The notes under the pieces are model-generated. The model was given only the letters and a program-made list of their open reading frames with translations, was not told the DNA's origin and did no database searches. A program made the translations under genes and the position numbers. This document shows positions 15,466 to 24,944 of a DNA stretch of 64,000 nt, piece by piece. Position 1 is the stretch's first letter, and every line of letters begins with the position of its first letter. Origin of the DNA: Chryseobacterium culicis (lineage in GTDB: Bacteria > Bacteroidota > Bacteroidia > Flavobacteriales > Weeksellaceae); assembly GCF_002979755.1 (NCBI RefSeq), contig NZ_PCPP01000002.1, forward strand, positions 496,001-560,000, in the 5' to 3' direction.

Positions 15466-17037
15466 TTAGACTAAATCTTTATTATAAAATGCTCCTTTAT
15501 TTTCAGTCATTTCCATAGATTGGGTAATGATGAGGTGTGCAACGGTTGTTAAGTTTCTTAATTCTGATAATTGTGGAGAAAGAATAGAGTAGTGGTAGAT
15601 TTCATCCACCGCTGCGGCAATTTCCTGATGTTTTTGTAATGCCATATTCAGACGTCTGTTACTTCTTACAATACCTACCAGATCACTCATCATTTCCTGA
15701 AGCTGTTTTCTCAGATAGCTGACAATTACCATTTCGTCCATGATTTTCATTCCTTCTTCATTCCATTCCGGAACGGCTTTAAGATCATCAAAGTTGAAAC
15801 TGTTTTCATTCAGAAGTTCTACTGTTTTCATGGCGGCATTGTGTCCGAAAACCAAACCTTCAAGCAGTGAGTTGGAAGCAAGTCTGTTGGCACCGTGAAG
15901 TCCTGAATTGGTACATTCTCCTACTGCAAAAAGATTTCTGATGGAAGATTGTCCGTCTCTGTCTACTTCAATTCCTCCCATTAAGTAGTGGCAGGCAGGT
16001 ACAACAGGAATCAATTGAGTGAAAGGATCAATTCCTTCGTCTTTACATTTTTTATAAATATTCGGGAAATGTTCTAAGAATTTTTCATGGTTCATTTCCT
16101 TGCAATCTAAACCGACAAATTCGTCTCCTGTAATTTTCATTTCGGCATCGATGGCTCTTGCTACAATATCTCTTGATGCCAGTTCCTCACGTTCATCATA
16201 TTTATGCATGAACTTTTCGCCTCTTTTGGTTCTTAATTTAGCGCCGTCTCCGCGAACAGCTTCTGAAATTAAAAATAACATTCCATCCATTTTGCTATAT
16301 AAAGCCGTTGGGTGGAACTGATAATACTGCATATTGGATACCTTTCCTTTGGCACGGGCTACGAAAGCAATTCCGTCTCCGGTAGCAATAGTAGGATTAG
16401 TCGTATTCTTATAAACGTGTCCGGCTCCACCAGTGGCAGCCAGTGTTATTTTAGACGTTATTTTTTTGATTGTTTTGGATTTCTCATCCAGAATATAAGC
16501 ACCATAGCAGTGGATGTCTCCTTCGTTAAGTTCTTTTCCGGGAACATGGTGCTGTGTAATAATATCAATCACATAATGATGATCAAGAATTTCGATATTC
16601 GGGCTGTTATTAGCCGTTTGCAATAAAGCTCTTTCAATTTCAAAACCTGTGATATCTTTATGATGGACAATTCTGTTTTCGGTATGACCTCCTTCTCTTC
16701 CTAAAGCGAATTTACCATTCTTCATATCGAACTGTGCTCCCCATTCTACAATTTCATTGAATCTTGCGGGAGCTTCTCTTACCACCATTTCTACGACATC
16801 GCGTTTGTTTTCTCCGTCCCCGGCACGCATCGTATCGTCAATATGTTTTTGGAAATTATCATTTTGAAAATCTGTAACAACAGCCAGACCGCCTTGAGCG
16901 TATTTTGTGTTGCTTTCGTCTTCATCAGATTTTGTTACAATAATGATTTTGGCATCAGGGAGCTGTTCAGAAACTTTAATGGCATAGGAAAGTCCGGAAA
17001 TGCCGGAACCGATTACTAATACATCCGCTTTTATCAT
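15466..17037 (-). CDS. nadB: L-aspartate oxidase
   Basis: 523 residues, normal length. The FAD-binding motif IGSGISGLSYAIK is at residues 9-21. The flavoprotein family segments are GREGGHTENRIVHHKD and, near the C-terminal third, GGIEVDRDGQSSIRNLFAVGE split by ECTNSGLHGANRLASNSLLEG. The enzyme oxidises aspartate to iminoaspartate for quinolinate synthesis. A C-terminal helical domain (about 410-523) is complete. It is cotranscribed with nadC, and a nitroreductase gene lies 31 bases upstream on the same strand. Confidence 0.97.
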   Translation of the reverse strand: MIKADVLVIGSGISGLSYAIKVSEQLPDAKIIIVTKSDEDESNTKYAQGGLAVVTDFQNDNFQKHIDDTMRAGDGENKRDVVEMVVREAPARFNEIVEWGAQFDMKNGKFALGREGGHTENRIVHHKDITGFEIERALLQTANNSPNIEILDHHYVIDIITQHHVPGKELNEGDIHCYGAYILDEKSKTIKKITSKITLAATGGAGHVYKNTTNPTIATGDGIAFVARAKGKVSNMQYYQFHPTALYSKMDGMLFLISEAVRGDGAKLRTKRGEKFMHKYDEREELASRDIVARAIDAEMKITGDEFVGLDCKEMNHEKFLEHFPNIYKKCKDEGIDPFTQLIPVVPACHYLMGGIEVDRDGQSSIRNLFAVGECTNSGLHGANRLASNSLLEGLVFGHNAAMKTVELLNENSFNFDDLKAVPEWNEEGMKIMDEMVIVSYLRKQLQEMMSDLVGIVRSNRRLNMALQKHQEIAAAVDEIYHYSILSPQLSELRNLTTVAHLIITQSMEMTENKGAFYNKDLV

Positions 17038-17068
17038 ATGCTGGCTTTAGGTACAATCGTTTAAAATA

Positions 17069-17695
17069 TTAAATAAATTTAAACAATTTTTCGTTTGGTT
17101 TTCTTACTTTTTTCATGTGTTGGAAATGATCTTCTTCAGAACGGTAGCCTAAAGCGAGGGTAACGGTTACTTTTTCTGTTTCAGGATTGATATTCAGAAT
17201 TTCTTCTATAAGATCCTGACGGAAGCCTTCCATAGGACAAGAGTCTATACTTTCAATAGCAGCGGCATACATAAGATTGGCCAATACTATATAAGACTGT
17301 TTTTCCGCCCAGTTGAAAATTTCATCGTGTGTTTTCTGGTTAATATGCTGATTAATGCTATTTCTGAAAGGATCCAGTTTTTCCATAGGAGTATCCCTTA
17401 CTTCAGAGATATGATTAAAATAACCCCGGATATAGTTCTCTTCAATAATTTTCTTTGAAATAATGACAATAAGATGAGAACAGGTGGAAATCTGAGATGG
17501 ATTATAGAAAGCCGGAATTAATTTCTGCTTCATCTCCTCACTCTCAACAATCACAATTTTATAGGGCTGAAGTCCCAGAGAACTGGCAGACAGCTTTCCT
17601 GACTCAAGAATGTTGTGAAGGGCTTCCTGAGGAATAATCTGATGGTTGAATTTTTTTACAGAATATCTTCTGCTTAAAGCTTCCAAATAATTCAT
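17069..17695 (-). CDS. NAD(P)H-dependent nitroreductase-family flavoprotein
   Basis: 208 residues, typical of the NfsB-like nitroreductase fold. An N-terminal RRYSVKKFN (FMN phosphate contact, Arg9-Arg10-Ser12), SASSLGLQPYKIVIV (about 37-51), and a C-terminal ALGYRSEED...KVRKPNEKLFKF all fit the family. Substrates may be quinones, nitro compounds or dihydropteridines; these cannot be told apart here. It precedes nadB by 31 bases and may share its transcript, but a metabolic link to NAD synthesis is only inferred. Its promoter core lies five bases from the start codon. Confidence 0.88.
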   Translation of the reverse strand: MNYLEALSRRYSVKKFNHQIIPQEALHNILESGKLSASSLGLQPYKIVIVESEEMKQKLIPAFYNPSQISTCSHLIVIISKKIIEENYIRGYFNHISEVRDTPMEKLDPFRNSINQHINQKTHDEIFNWAEKQSYIVLANLMYAAAIESIDSCPMEGFRQDLIEEILNINPETEKVTVTLALGYRSEEDHFQHMKKVRKPNEKLFKFI

Positions 17696-17699
17696 AGCA

Positions 17700-17707
17700 C
17701 AAATTTA
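17700..17707 (-). promoter_or_regulatory. Putative -7 element (TAAATTTG) before the nitroreductase-nadB-nadC genes
   Basis: TAnnTTTG match on the minus strand ending five bases before the ATG at 17695, again implying a very short leader. Confidence 0.45.
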
Positions 17708-17767
17708 AGAATTGAATATGAATAAAGAGTCTTTAAAATGAAATATCTCCTCCCTGTAAATGCAAAA

Positions 17768-17792
17768 AATCACCCCGACTGGCAGGGTGATT
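17768..17792 (-). terminator. Intrinsic terminator of the first lectin-type T9SS gene
   Basis: AATCACCC / GGGTGATT stem, followed on the minus strand by a six-T run. It lies 25 bases after the stop at 17817. Confidence 0.85.
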
Positions 17793-17816
17793 CTTTTGAT
17801 GTGGCGGAAAGTGTAA

Positions 17817-20075
17817 TTATTCTCTGTTTTTTACAACAATCCAGCCTGAGAATTTTATCGGAGTACTGTTTTTATTATTTTCATTCCATGAAACAGAATA
17901 CCAGTAGTTTCCTGTAGGAACTTTTTTGCTTCCATTGGTAGTTCCTGCCCATTTGTAGCCGTTGGTTTTATCTGCCTGGAACATTTTATAACCATATCTG
18001 TCGAAGATCGCTATTTCCAGATTTTGTTTATTGGCCAGTGCTGAATAATCAACGAAATCATTGATTCCATCCTCATTAGGGGTAATGATATTGATCAGAT
18101 TAGGAACGGTGATATTCACTTCAACAGGGATGCAGTTGTAACCGTCTCTTACATATACTTTAGCCTCTCCTCTGGCGATATTGGTAAACACATTGGAATC
18201 CTGCCAGTTAATATTATCCATAGAATACTGATAAGGAGGAGTTCCGCCGTTGGCATATACGGTCACTGTGCTTCCTGAAATATCTACAGTGGTAACCACT
18301 GGATTATCGGAAGGATATACCGTCACTTTTTGTGTTGCGATACAATCTCCGGTTTTTAGTTTTACCCAGTACGTTCCTACTCCTACATTCTTGATAGATT
18401 GTGTAGTAGCTCCTGTGCTCCATTCATAGCTTTTGAATCCTGCTCCGGCATCTAATGTTGTGGTGTTTTCAATACAAATAGTTACATCATGTAAAGTTCT
18501 TGAGAAAACAGGAGGGATTACGGTTAATGTAACTTTAGCAATAGAATAACATCCGTTTGCCCCGAATACTTTAATATAAATAACTCCATTAGGTGCAATG
18601 TATGCTGCCGGAGTAGAGATGGCGTTAGTCCCGCTGATCGCATCAGTCAATGATGGATAATATTCTTTGGTAACTCCGCCCTGAGAAACTATAGCTCCTG
18701 TAAGATTAAAGGATGCCATAGAAGGGTTGGCTTCTATAAAGCAGGATTTTATTTCAACGTCATTGACAACCACAACAGGGTAAATATTCAATGTAATTTT
18801 TGCAGTACTTACACAACCTTGAGGTGTGGTTACTTTTACATATATAGTTGCTGCTGCTGATGCATAGGCAGAAGGGTTTGTAATCTGGTTTGTTCCATTA
18901 TTCAGATCAAATAAAGTAGGGTAGAATTCTTTGGTAACTCCGGCAACAGTTGTTACAGCCGCAGTATTAAGATCAAAAGTCGCTGTTCCGGCATTGTTGT
19001 TATTACATCCGGAAAGACTGGCATCTGTTGCAGCAAATGGAGTAGGATTAAGCTGAATAACTCCGTCACCATTATCACAAAGCGTAGAGGTAGGATCTTT
19101 TACAACCACTTTAATAGTAGTGTTTCCTGAATACTGGAAAGCTGAAGGATTGGCAATAGGGGTAGAACTTCCCAATACATAATAAGTGAAAATATAATTT
19201 CCAGGATTATTTACAAATTGAGAATTGTAAGAAGTAAGGTCTACCACACCGTTTCCTGTAGCAGGATTGGTACATACGAACGGAGTTAGAGTATTACTTA
19301 AAATGGGTACTTTATCTACAAATACTTTAACGTCTTTAATGGAATGTCTTGCGCTGGCTCCTCCGGTAGCTGCAGAAAAACCAAAATATCCCTGTGACAT
19401 TCCTACCGCCCCTCCGGATGGAGCAAAAGACTGATCTACGATAAGAACACCGTTTATTCTTACTTTGATGATCCAGTTTGTTGGGTTGGTAAGGTCTGTT
19501 TCTCCGTTTACTTCAACGTGTCTGTAGGTATCTCCCACAAATGGTTGGGTAGCAATAAGATCCGGAGAGTGGAATGTGCTTCCAGGAGTGGTATTGTATT
19601 CAATATTGTTACCTGCTGTATTGTTGGTTCCGTAAAGAATGTGAACTTTACTCATCTGGCCTTCAGTGGTATTGTTGAAGATATCAAAACCAACCATAAG
19701 ACCGGAAGCATTGGCCGGAATACCCAGTCCACCTCCTGATACAAATCCTGTTGGTGGATTAGCAAGATACCAGAAGGTAAAACCATCTCCTTTTCCAAAC
19801 TGCGTGGTTCCGTTTCCGTCAATTCTGAAATCGAATTCTACTTTCCATTTATCACAATAGCTTAACGTAATTGGGGTTGATAATTTTACAGCGCCGTATC
19901 TGCTGGTCTGATCGGTTGTAAGCCGTACAAAGTCTCCACTTACTATGGCATCAGAGACAAGATCCCAGCCTGTTGTATTTACTGGGTTTCCGGTAAGCTG
20001 ATAGGTTTGTGAAAATAATCTTCCCGGCAAGCATAATAAGATAGTCAGTGCAAAAATGAGTATATCTTTTTTCAT
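17817..20075 (-). CDS. Secreted L-type-lectin protein with T9SS type B sorting domain (paralogue 1)
   Basis: 752 residues. A signal peptide (about 1-22, ending RLFSQ) is followed by an L-type lectin-like beta-sandwich (about 23-255; CDKWKVEFDFRI, GDGFTFWYLANPP, GGLGIPAN, MVGFDIFNN). Two tandem Ig-like repeats of about 90 residues (from CNNNNAGTATFDLNT and from CFIEANPSMASFNLT) follow, then a PKD-like segment (TLDAGAGFKSYEWSTGATT). The gliding-motility C-terminal type B sorting domain lies at about 660-752 (ITPNEDGINDFVDYS...FDRYG...GNYWYSVSW). It should be exported by Sec, then moved to the surface by the type IX system and anchored or released. The ligand is unknown. Its C-terminal third is closest to the gene at 27192, not to its lectin-type neighbour. 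Confidence 0.92.
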   Translation of the reverse strand: MKKDILIFALTILLCLPGRLFSQTYQLTGNPVNTTGWDLVSDAIVSGDFVRLTTDQTSRYGAVKLSTPITLSYCDKWKVEFDFRIDGNGTTQFGKGDGFTFWYLANPPTGFVSGGGLGIPANASGLMVGFDIFNNTTEGQMSKVHILYGTNNTAGNNIEYNTTPGSTFHSPDLIATQPFVGDTYRHVEVNGETDLTNPTNWIIKVRINGVLIVDQSFAPSGGAVGMSQGYFGFSAATGGASARHSIKDVKVFVDKVPILSNTLTPFVCTNPATGNGVVDLTSYNSQFVNNPGNYIFTYYVLGSSTPIANPSAFQYSGNTTIKVVVKDPTSTLCDNGDGVIQLNPTPFAATDASLSGCNNNNAGTATFDLNTAAVTTVAGVTKEFYPTLFDLNNGTNQITNPSAYASAAATIYVKVTTPQGCVSTAKITLNIYPVVVVNDVEIKSCFIEANPSMASFNLTGAIVSQGGVTKEYYPSLTDAISGTNAISTPAAYIAPNGVIYIKVFGANGCYSIAKVTLTVIPPVFSRTLHDVTICIENTTTLDAGAGFKSYEWSTGATTQSIKNVGVGTYWVKLKTGDCIATQKVTVYPSDNPVVTTVDISGSTVTVYANGGTPPYQYSMDNINWQDSNVFTNIARGEAKVYVRDGYNCIPVEVNITVPNLINIITPNEDGINDFVDYSALANKQNLEIAIFDRYGYKMFQADKTNGYKWAGTTNGSKKVPTGNYWYSVSWNENNKNSTPIKFSGWIVVKNRE

Positions 20076-20199
20076 AGTGGATGGATTGTGATGTTATATT
20101 TATTCTTAGATATAAAATTGTTTTTTGAATGTTTGTATAGATCATAAAAAGCAATATCCGGTCTCAGATTCTGATGAGGCAGATCCTGCTCTTAATACC

Positions 20200-20225
20200 G
20201 AAACTACCCCAAATGAGGTAGTTTC
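20200..20225 (-). terminator. Possible terminator of the second lectin-type gene
   Basis: A nine-base stem GAAACTACC / GGTAGTTTC with an eight-base loop lies 13 bases after the stop at 20238. The following minus-strand sequence has no strong T-run, so it is less certain than its neighbours. Confidence 0.5.
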
Positions 20226-20237
20226 TGATAGTAAAAT

Positions 20238-22496
20238 TTATTCTCTGTTTTTAACCAATACCCAGCCTGAGTATTTAGTTTCAGTATTGTCTTTATTGTT
20301 TTCGTTCCATGAAATGGTGTACCAATACGTTCCTGTAAGAACTTTTTTACCGGAAGCTGTTCCGTCCCAGGTAAAGTTTCTCATTTTTCCGGCTTCGTAT
20401 AATTTGTTGCCATATCTGTCGTAGACGATGAATACAAGATTTTTCTTGTAAGCAAGTGCTGAATAGTCAATGAAATCATTTACATTGTCGCCATTTGGAG
20501 TGATCGCATTAACAAGGTTGGGTACTGTAATCTGAACTTCAACAGGGGTACAGTTGTAAAAATCCTTTACATAAACTCTTACTTCTCCTCTTGCTAAGCC
20601 TGTAAATATATTGCTGGGCTGCCAATTAACTCCATCCAGTGAATATTGGTATGGAGGAGTTCCGCCTGCTACATTCACTGTTATCGTGTTGTTGTCGATA
20701 TCAATGCTGGAAATTACAGGATTTGCAGATGCTTTTACATTGACAATCTGCGTAGTGATACAGTTGCCTGTTTTAAGTCTTACCCAATAAGTGCCTACTC
20801 CTACATCTTTAATGGAAGAGGTTGTTGCTCCGGTGCTCCATTCATAACCATCGAATCCGGGACCTGCATCCAAATCTGTTTTTTCACCAATACAAATGGT
20901 TTTGTCTTTCAGAACAGAAGATGGTACAGGTGGTAATACAATAAGGTTGATTTTAGCAATATTAAAACATCCGTTGGTATCAGTTACTTTTGCGTATACG
21001 ACAGTGTTTGTAGATAAATACTGAAGAGGATTCATGATCTCATTGATTCCGTCTAAAGCATTGGTTATTGACGTATAATATTTCTTTGCGGCACCCGCTC
21101 CTAAAGTAGTAACATCTGCTGTTGTTAAATTAAAGATGGCGCTCGTGATATTATTTTCAATGAAACATGATCTCAAGGTCGCTTCTTTCACTGGAGTATC
21201 AGGATAGAATGCAAGTGTAATTTTTGCTGAACCCGTACATCCCTGAGGAGTGGTTACTTTTACGTAAACGACACCGGGAGCCGATAAGTAATTATCAGGA
21301 TTTTGAATCTCATTAACATCAGCATTGAGGTCCGCTAAAGTTTTATAATATTTTTTTGTGGCCCCGAGAACATTTGTGACAGCTGCAGTATTCAGATTGA
21401 AAGCGGCTGTTCCTACCTTGTTATTGTTACAAACGGTAATTGTTTTGTCTTCTGCTTTGAAAGGGGCGAGAACCAATAAAATTTTACCATCCGGGTTATC
21501 ACAGAGCAATCCTGCATTATCTTTAATAACCACCGTAACCGTTGTGTTGGCATTGAACTGATAACTGGTGGGGTTAGCAATAGGTGTTGAGCTTCCCAGC
21601 GGGTAATAGGTAAAGGTATAATTTGATGTATTGTTGACAAATTGTGAATTGAAAGAGGTCAGGTTTACAGACCCAAATCCCGTTGTGGGATTAGGACAAA
21701 ACGATTGTGTTGCTGAGTTCTGTAAAATAGGAACTTTATCCGTATAAATTTTTACATTTTTAATAGAATGTCTTGATCTTGCCCCTCCTGTAGAAGCGGA
21801 AAAACCAAAATATCCTACAGTCATTGCGGCAGCGGTGCCTGAAGGAGCAAAAGGCTGATTACAAATTACATTTCCATCTATTGTGATCTTGATAATCCAG
21901 CCGGTAGGAGAAGCGGGATCTACCTGCGCTGTAACTTCAACATGTTTAAAAGTTGTTCCCTGAAAAGGCTGCGTAGTATTCAAGTCCGGTGAGTGAAAAG
22001 AACTTCCGGGAACATTGAAGAATTCTACGTTATTGTTATCAGTTGTGTTTTGAACCTGTCCATAAGCAACATGAACCTTACTCATGGTAGCAGTAGTGGT
22101 ATTGTTATAAGTGTCAAGTCCTACGATAAGCCCTACAGCATTTTGAGATACTCCAAGACCGGAACCTAATACACTGGCAACGGGTGGGTTGGCAAGATAC
22201 CAGAAGGCAATTCCATCCCCGTTAGAAGTTTGGTTGGAGTCCATTCTGAAATCAAATTCCACTCTCCATTTGTCGCAATATTTTAAATTAATAGGGTCAT
22301 TCAGCCTGATGGAGCCGGACTGGTTGTTGGTATCCGGAGTAAGCTGAATAAAATCTGTGTTTACCTGAGTAGGTGAAACCATCGTCCATCCGGTAGTGTT
22401 CACCGGGTTTCCAACAAGCTGATAAGTCTGGGCAAAGGACTTCCCGGCTATACAGAGTAAAAAAACAGATAAATACAATAATAGATTTTTATTCAT
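20238..22496 (-). CDS. Secreted L-type-lectin protein with T9SS type B sorting domain (paralogue 2)
   Basis: 752 residues from the chosen start MNKNLLLYLSVFLLC; 17 extra in-frame residues upstream precede the signal peptide and are unlikely to be translated. Architecture matches paralogue 1: signal peptide ending SFAQ, lectin-like domain (CDKWRVEFDFRM, GDGIAFWYLANPP, GLIVGLDTYNN), two Ig-like repeats, PKD-like segment and type B sorting domain (ITPNGDNVNDFIDYS, IVYDRYGNK, GTYWYTISW). The first 260 residues are closest to the downstream neighbour, while the last 200 are closest to the gene at 24945. It lies 162 bases upstream of paralogue 1, each with its own hairpin. Confidence 0.92.
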   Translation of the reverse strand: MNKNLLLYLSVFLLCIAGKSFAQTYQLVGNPVNTTGWTMVSPTQVNTDFIQLTPDTNNQSGSIRLNDPINLKYCDKWRVEFDFRMDSNQTSNGDGIAFWYLANPPVASVLGSGLGVSQNAVGLIVGLDTYNNTTTATMSKVHVAYGQVQNTTDNNNVEFFNVPGSSFHSPDLNTTQPFQGTTFKHVEVTAQVDPASPTGWIIKITIDGNVICNQPFAPSGTAAAMTVGYFGFSASTGGARSRHSIKNVKIYTDKVPILQNSATQSFCPNPTTGFGSVNLTSFNSQFVNNTSNYTFTYYPLGSSTPIANPTSYQFNANTTVTVVIKDNAGLLCDNPDGKILLVLAPFKAEDKTITVCNNNKVGTAAFNLNTAAVTNVLGATKKYYKTLADLNADVNEIQNPDNYLSAPGVVYVKVTTPQGCTGSAKITLAFYPDTPVKEATLRSCFIENNITSAIFNLTTADVTTLGAGAAKKYYTSITNALDGINEIMNPLQYLSTNTVVYAKVTDTNGCFNIAKINLIVLPPVPSSVLKDKTICIGEKTDLDAGPGFDGYEWSTGATTSSIKDVGVGTYWVRLKTGNCITTQIVNVKASANPVISSIDIDNNTITVNVAGGTPPYQYSLDGVNWQPSNIFTGLARGEVRVYVKDFYNCTPVEVQITVPNLVNAITPNGDNVNDFIDYSALAYKKNLVFIVYDRYGNKLYEAGKMRNFTWDGTASGKKVLTGTYWYTISWNENNKDNTETKYSGWVLVKNRE

Positions 22497-22660
22497 GTAG
22501 ATGGGACTTTTATTAAGGTGTAAAGATATTAAATCCCAACTAAACAATATGTATTTAATGTTAATTTTGTTAAAAAATTTAATTATTTTTTAATAAATCT
22601 TGTTTCTTCTGATGAAATGGTAAATATTGAGCGGCGGCTTTAGATTTGTTTTAATTAAGA

Positions 22661-23137
22661 TTAAAATAGAGAATTACTATCAAGACTCTCGAAATAAGTA
22701 TCAATTTCGAGATCCGAAGAATTGGCTGCTGCCACGGCTAATTTGTCGCAAAGCTCATTCTCAAAGTGTCCTGCATGGCCTTTTACCCAATGCATTTTTG
22801 GGGTGTGCTTATTGTATAGCTCAACGAATTTTTTCCAGAGGTCAGGGTTCTTTACATTTTTCCAGCCTCTTTTGATCCATCCGGCAATCCAGTTTTGGTT
22901 GATGGCATCAGATACGTACTTGCTGTCAGTGTAGACATGGATTTCATTTTCTGTTGATTTCAGTTTTTCCAATGCCGTGATAACAGCCAGAAGTTCCATT
23001 CTGTTGTTCGTGGTTTTTCGAAAACCTTTTGAAAATGTTTTCTGGTAATTTTTTTCAGGAACGCGCATGAGAATTCCATATCCGCCTTTTCCCGGATTTC
23101 CGCTGCAAGCCCCGTCGGTATAAATTTCGATTCTCAA
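22661..23137 (-). CDS. rnhA: Ribonuclease HI
   Basis: 158 residues, normal length for RNase HI. The four acidic catalytic residues are visible: D8 (IYTDGACSGNPGKGG), E48 (NNRMELLAV), D71 (YTDSKYV) and D131 (NELCDKLAV), with H121 in KGHAGH. The enzyme removes RNA from RNA:DNA hybrids at Okazaki fragments and R-loops. It lies between two pairs of T9SS surface-protein genes, directly downstream of dnaB on the same strand (69-base gap), so cotranscription with dnaB is possible. Confidence 0.97.
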   Translation of the reverse strand: MRIEIYTDGACSGNPGKGGYGILMRVPEKNYQKTFSKGFRKTTNNRMELLAVITALEKLKSTENEIHVYTDSKYVSDAINQNWIAGWIKRGWKNVKNPDLWKKFVELYNKHTPKMHWVKGHAGHFENELCDKLAVAAANSSDLEIDTYFESLDSNSLF

Positions 23138-23206
23138 ATCTGTTTTTTAAAAATTGATGTATTGACAGTAAAATTAAAATGAATTTGATCTAAGCTTTAG
23201 TCTTCC

Positions 23207-24790
23207 TTAAAATGGGAAGTCATCATCATCATCAAAATCATTCATTGAAGAACCGGAAAGTTTTGAGCTGTCCGGAAGGTCGAATGCTGCTCCCGGCTGA
23301 ATGGTTGTTTTGATCTTGTCAAAGCCGCTTGGTTCTCCGAAGTTGGAAGGGTATCCACCACCGGCACCGTCAAGTGCAGCTTCAATATCACCAAATTTTG
23401 CAAAATGTTTTAAGAATGATAATCTTACATCTGCTGTAGCACCATTTCTGTGTTTTGCAATAATCAGCTCAGCCTGGTTTTCAGTAGATGTTTCCTGCCC
23501 TTCTTCATCATTATCCCAAACGGTAATTTTATAATACTCCGGTCTGAAAATGAAAGACACGATATCTGCATCCTGCTCGATCGCTCCCGATTCCCTCAGA
23601 TCTGAAAGCTGAGGTCTTTTTCCTGGACGGGCTTCCACACTTCTTGAAAGCTGGGAAAGAGCAATTACCGGAACGTTAAGTTCTTTTGCAATGGCTTTTA
23701 ATGAACGTGAAATCATGGAGATCTCCTGTTCACGGTTTCCAACTCCTTTTCCTCCACTTCCTGCTGTCATCAGCTGAAGGTAGTCGACCATGATAATCCT
23801 TACTCCATGCTGCATTACCAGTCTTCGGCATTTTGCACGGAAGTCGAATATAGAAAGGGAAGGGGTTTCGTCAATATATAAAGGAGCATTTTCCAATTCA
23901 GATACATTGGAGAATAGCCTTTGCCATTCTTCATCATCCAGCGTTCCTTTTCTTAATTTTTCTGAAGAGATTCTGGTTTCAGAAGCAATCATTCTGGTGA
24001 TAAGCTGTACGGATGCCATCTCGAGAGAGAAAAGAGCCATAGGAACTTGGTGGCCTACTGCAATATTTCTCGCCATGGAAAGCAGGAATGCTGTTTTCCC
24101 CATCGCCGGACGGGCTGCAATAATGATAAGGTCAGAGTTTTGCCATCCACCGGTTTCTTTATCCACATCTCTAAATCCTGAAGGAACTCCTGAAAGTCCT
24201 TCCTTATCTTTCAAAGATTTAATGGTATCAATAGCCTGTTTTACCAATGAATTGGCGGTATCGAATCCTTTCTTAATCGTTCCGTTGGTGATCTCAAAAA
24301 AAGACTGTTCCGCTTTATCCAAAAGTTCAAAAACATCGGTTGATTCTTTATAGGAAGAATCAATAACGTTGGCAGAAACATTGATAAGGCTTCTTAAAAT
24401 ATATTTTTCAAGAATAACACGTACGTGATATTCAATGTGGGCAGATGAACTTACTCCCATAGTAAGATCAATGATGTAATGATCACCACCTGCCTGGCTT
24501 AGTTTGTCGCCTTTTTTTAACTCCTGAATAATGGTCATTAAGTCTACCGGATGGTTGCCTTCATAAAGCTTTAAGATGGTAGAAAAGATGACCTGATGTC
24601 TCGGATCATAAAATACTTCTGAGGTAAGAAGGTCAATGGAATGGTCAAGCCCTTTCTTATCAATTAAGAAGGTTCCGATAACAAGTCTTTCGAAATCCAC
24701 TGCATTGGGAGGCATTTTTCCATCCGCAATAGACAATTCTTTTGCAAAGTTTCCGTGTGTCAGGGATGATAATGTTTCTTTCTGCGCCAT
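23207..24790 (-). CDS. dnaB: Replicative DNA helicase
   Basis: 527 residues. The N-terminal primase-interacting domain (about 28-160) and RecA-like motor are present: Walker A ARPAMGKT at residues 226-233, Walker B IIMVDYLQLM, the arginine-rich SQLSRSVEARPGKRPQLSDLR and EQDADIVSFIFR. The enzyme unwinds DNA at the replication fork as a hexamer. A 65-residue low-complexity tail ends MNDFDDDDDFPF, which resembles the acidic C-terminal tip of single-stranded DNA-binding protein. There is no intein. The start codon lies five bases from a promoter core. Confidence 0.97.
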   Translation of the reverse strand: MAQKETLSSLTHGNFAKELSIADGKMPPNAVDFERLVIGTFLIDKKGLDHSIDLLTSEVFYDPRHQVIFSTILKLYEGNHPVDLMTIIQELKKGDKLSQAGGDHYIIDLTMGVSSSAHIEYHVRVILEKYILRSLINVSANVIDSSYKESTDVFELLDKAEQSFFEITNGTIKKGFDTANSLVKQAIDTIKSLKDKEGLSGVPSGFRDVDKETGGWQNSDLIIIAARPAMGKTAFLLSMARNIAVGHQVPMALFSLEMASVQLITRMIASETRISSEKLRKGTLDDEEWQRLFSNVSELENAPLYIDETPSLSIFDFRAKCRRLVMQHGVRIIMVDYLQLMTAGSGGKGVGNREQEISMISRSLKAIAKELNVPVIALSQLSRSVEARPGKRPQLSDLRESGAIEQDADIVSFIFRPEYYKITVWDNDEEGQETSTENQAELIIAKHRNGATADVRLSFLKHFAKFGDIEAALDGAGGGYPSNFGEPSGFDKIKTTIQPGAAFDLPDSSKLSGSSMNDFDDDDDFPF

Positions 24791-24794
24791 GATG

Positions 24795-24802
24795 CAAAGA
24801 TA
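24795..24802 (-). promoter_or_regulatory. Putative -7 element (TATCTTTG) of dnaB, nearly leaderless
   Basis: TAnnTTTG on the minus strand, ending five bases before the dnaB ATG at 24790. No TTG at the expected distance. Confidence 0.5.
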
Positions 24803-24898
24803 GTTTATTTAAAAAATAATAAGAAAATAGTATTCAACAAATTATTAGCAGTTCTCTGCAATCTGCTGTAAACAGGAGGTTGGTCTTGTTGATAAAAA

Positions 24899-24923
24899 AA
24901 ATCACCTCAGATTGAGGTGATTT
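24899..24923 (-). terminator. Intrinsic terminator of the third T9SS gene
   Basis: Perfect stem AAATCACCTCA / TGAGGTGATTT with a three-base loop, 22 bases after the stop at 24945, with a T-run on the minus strand. Confidence 0.9.
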
Positions 24924-24944
24924 TTCAAAAAGATGAAGTAAAAC

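Noticed and set aside
23790..24353. 187-codon open frame antisense to dnaB
   Set aside because: It lies wholly opposite the conserved DnaB motor and has no family features; a shadow frame.
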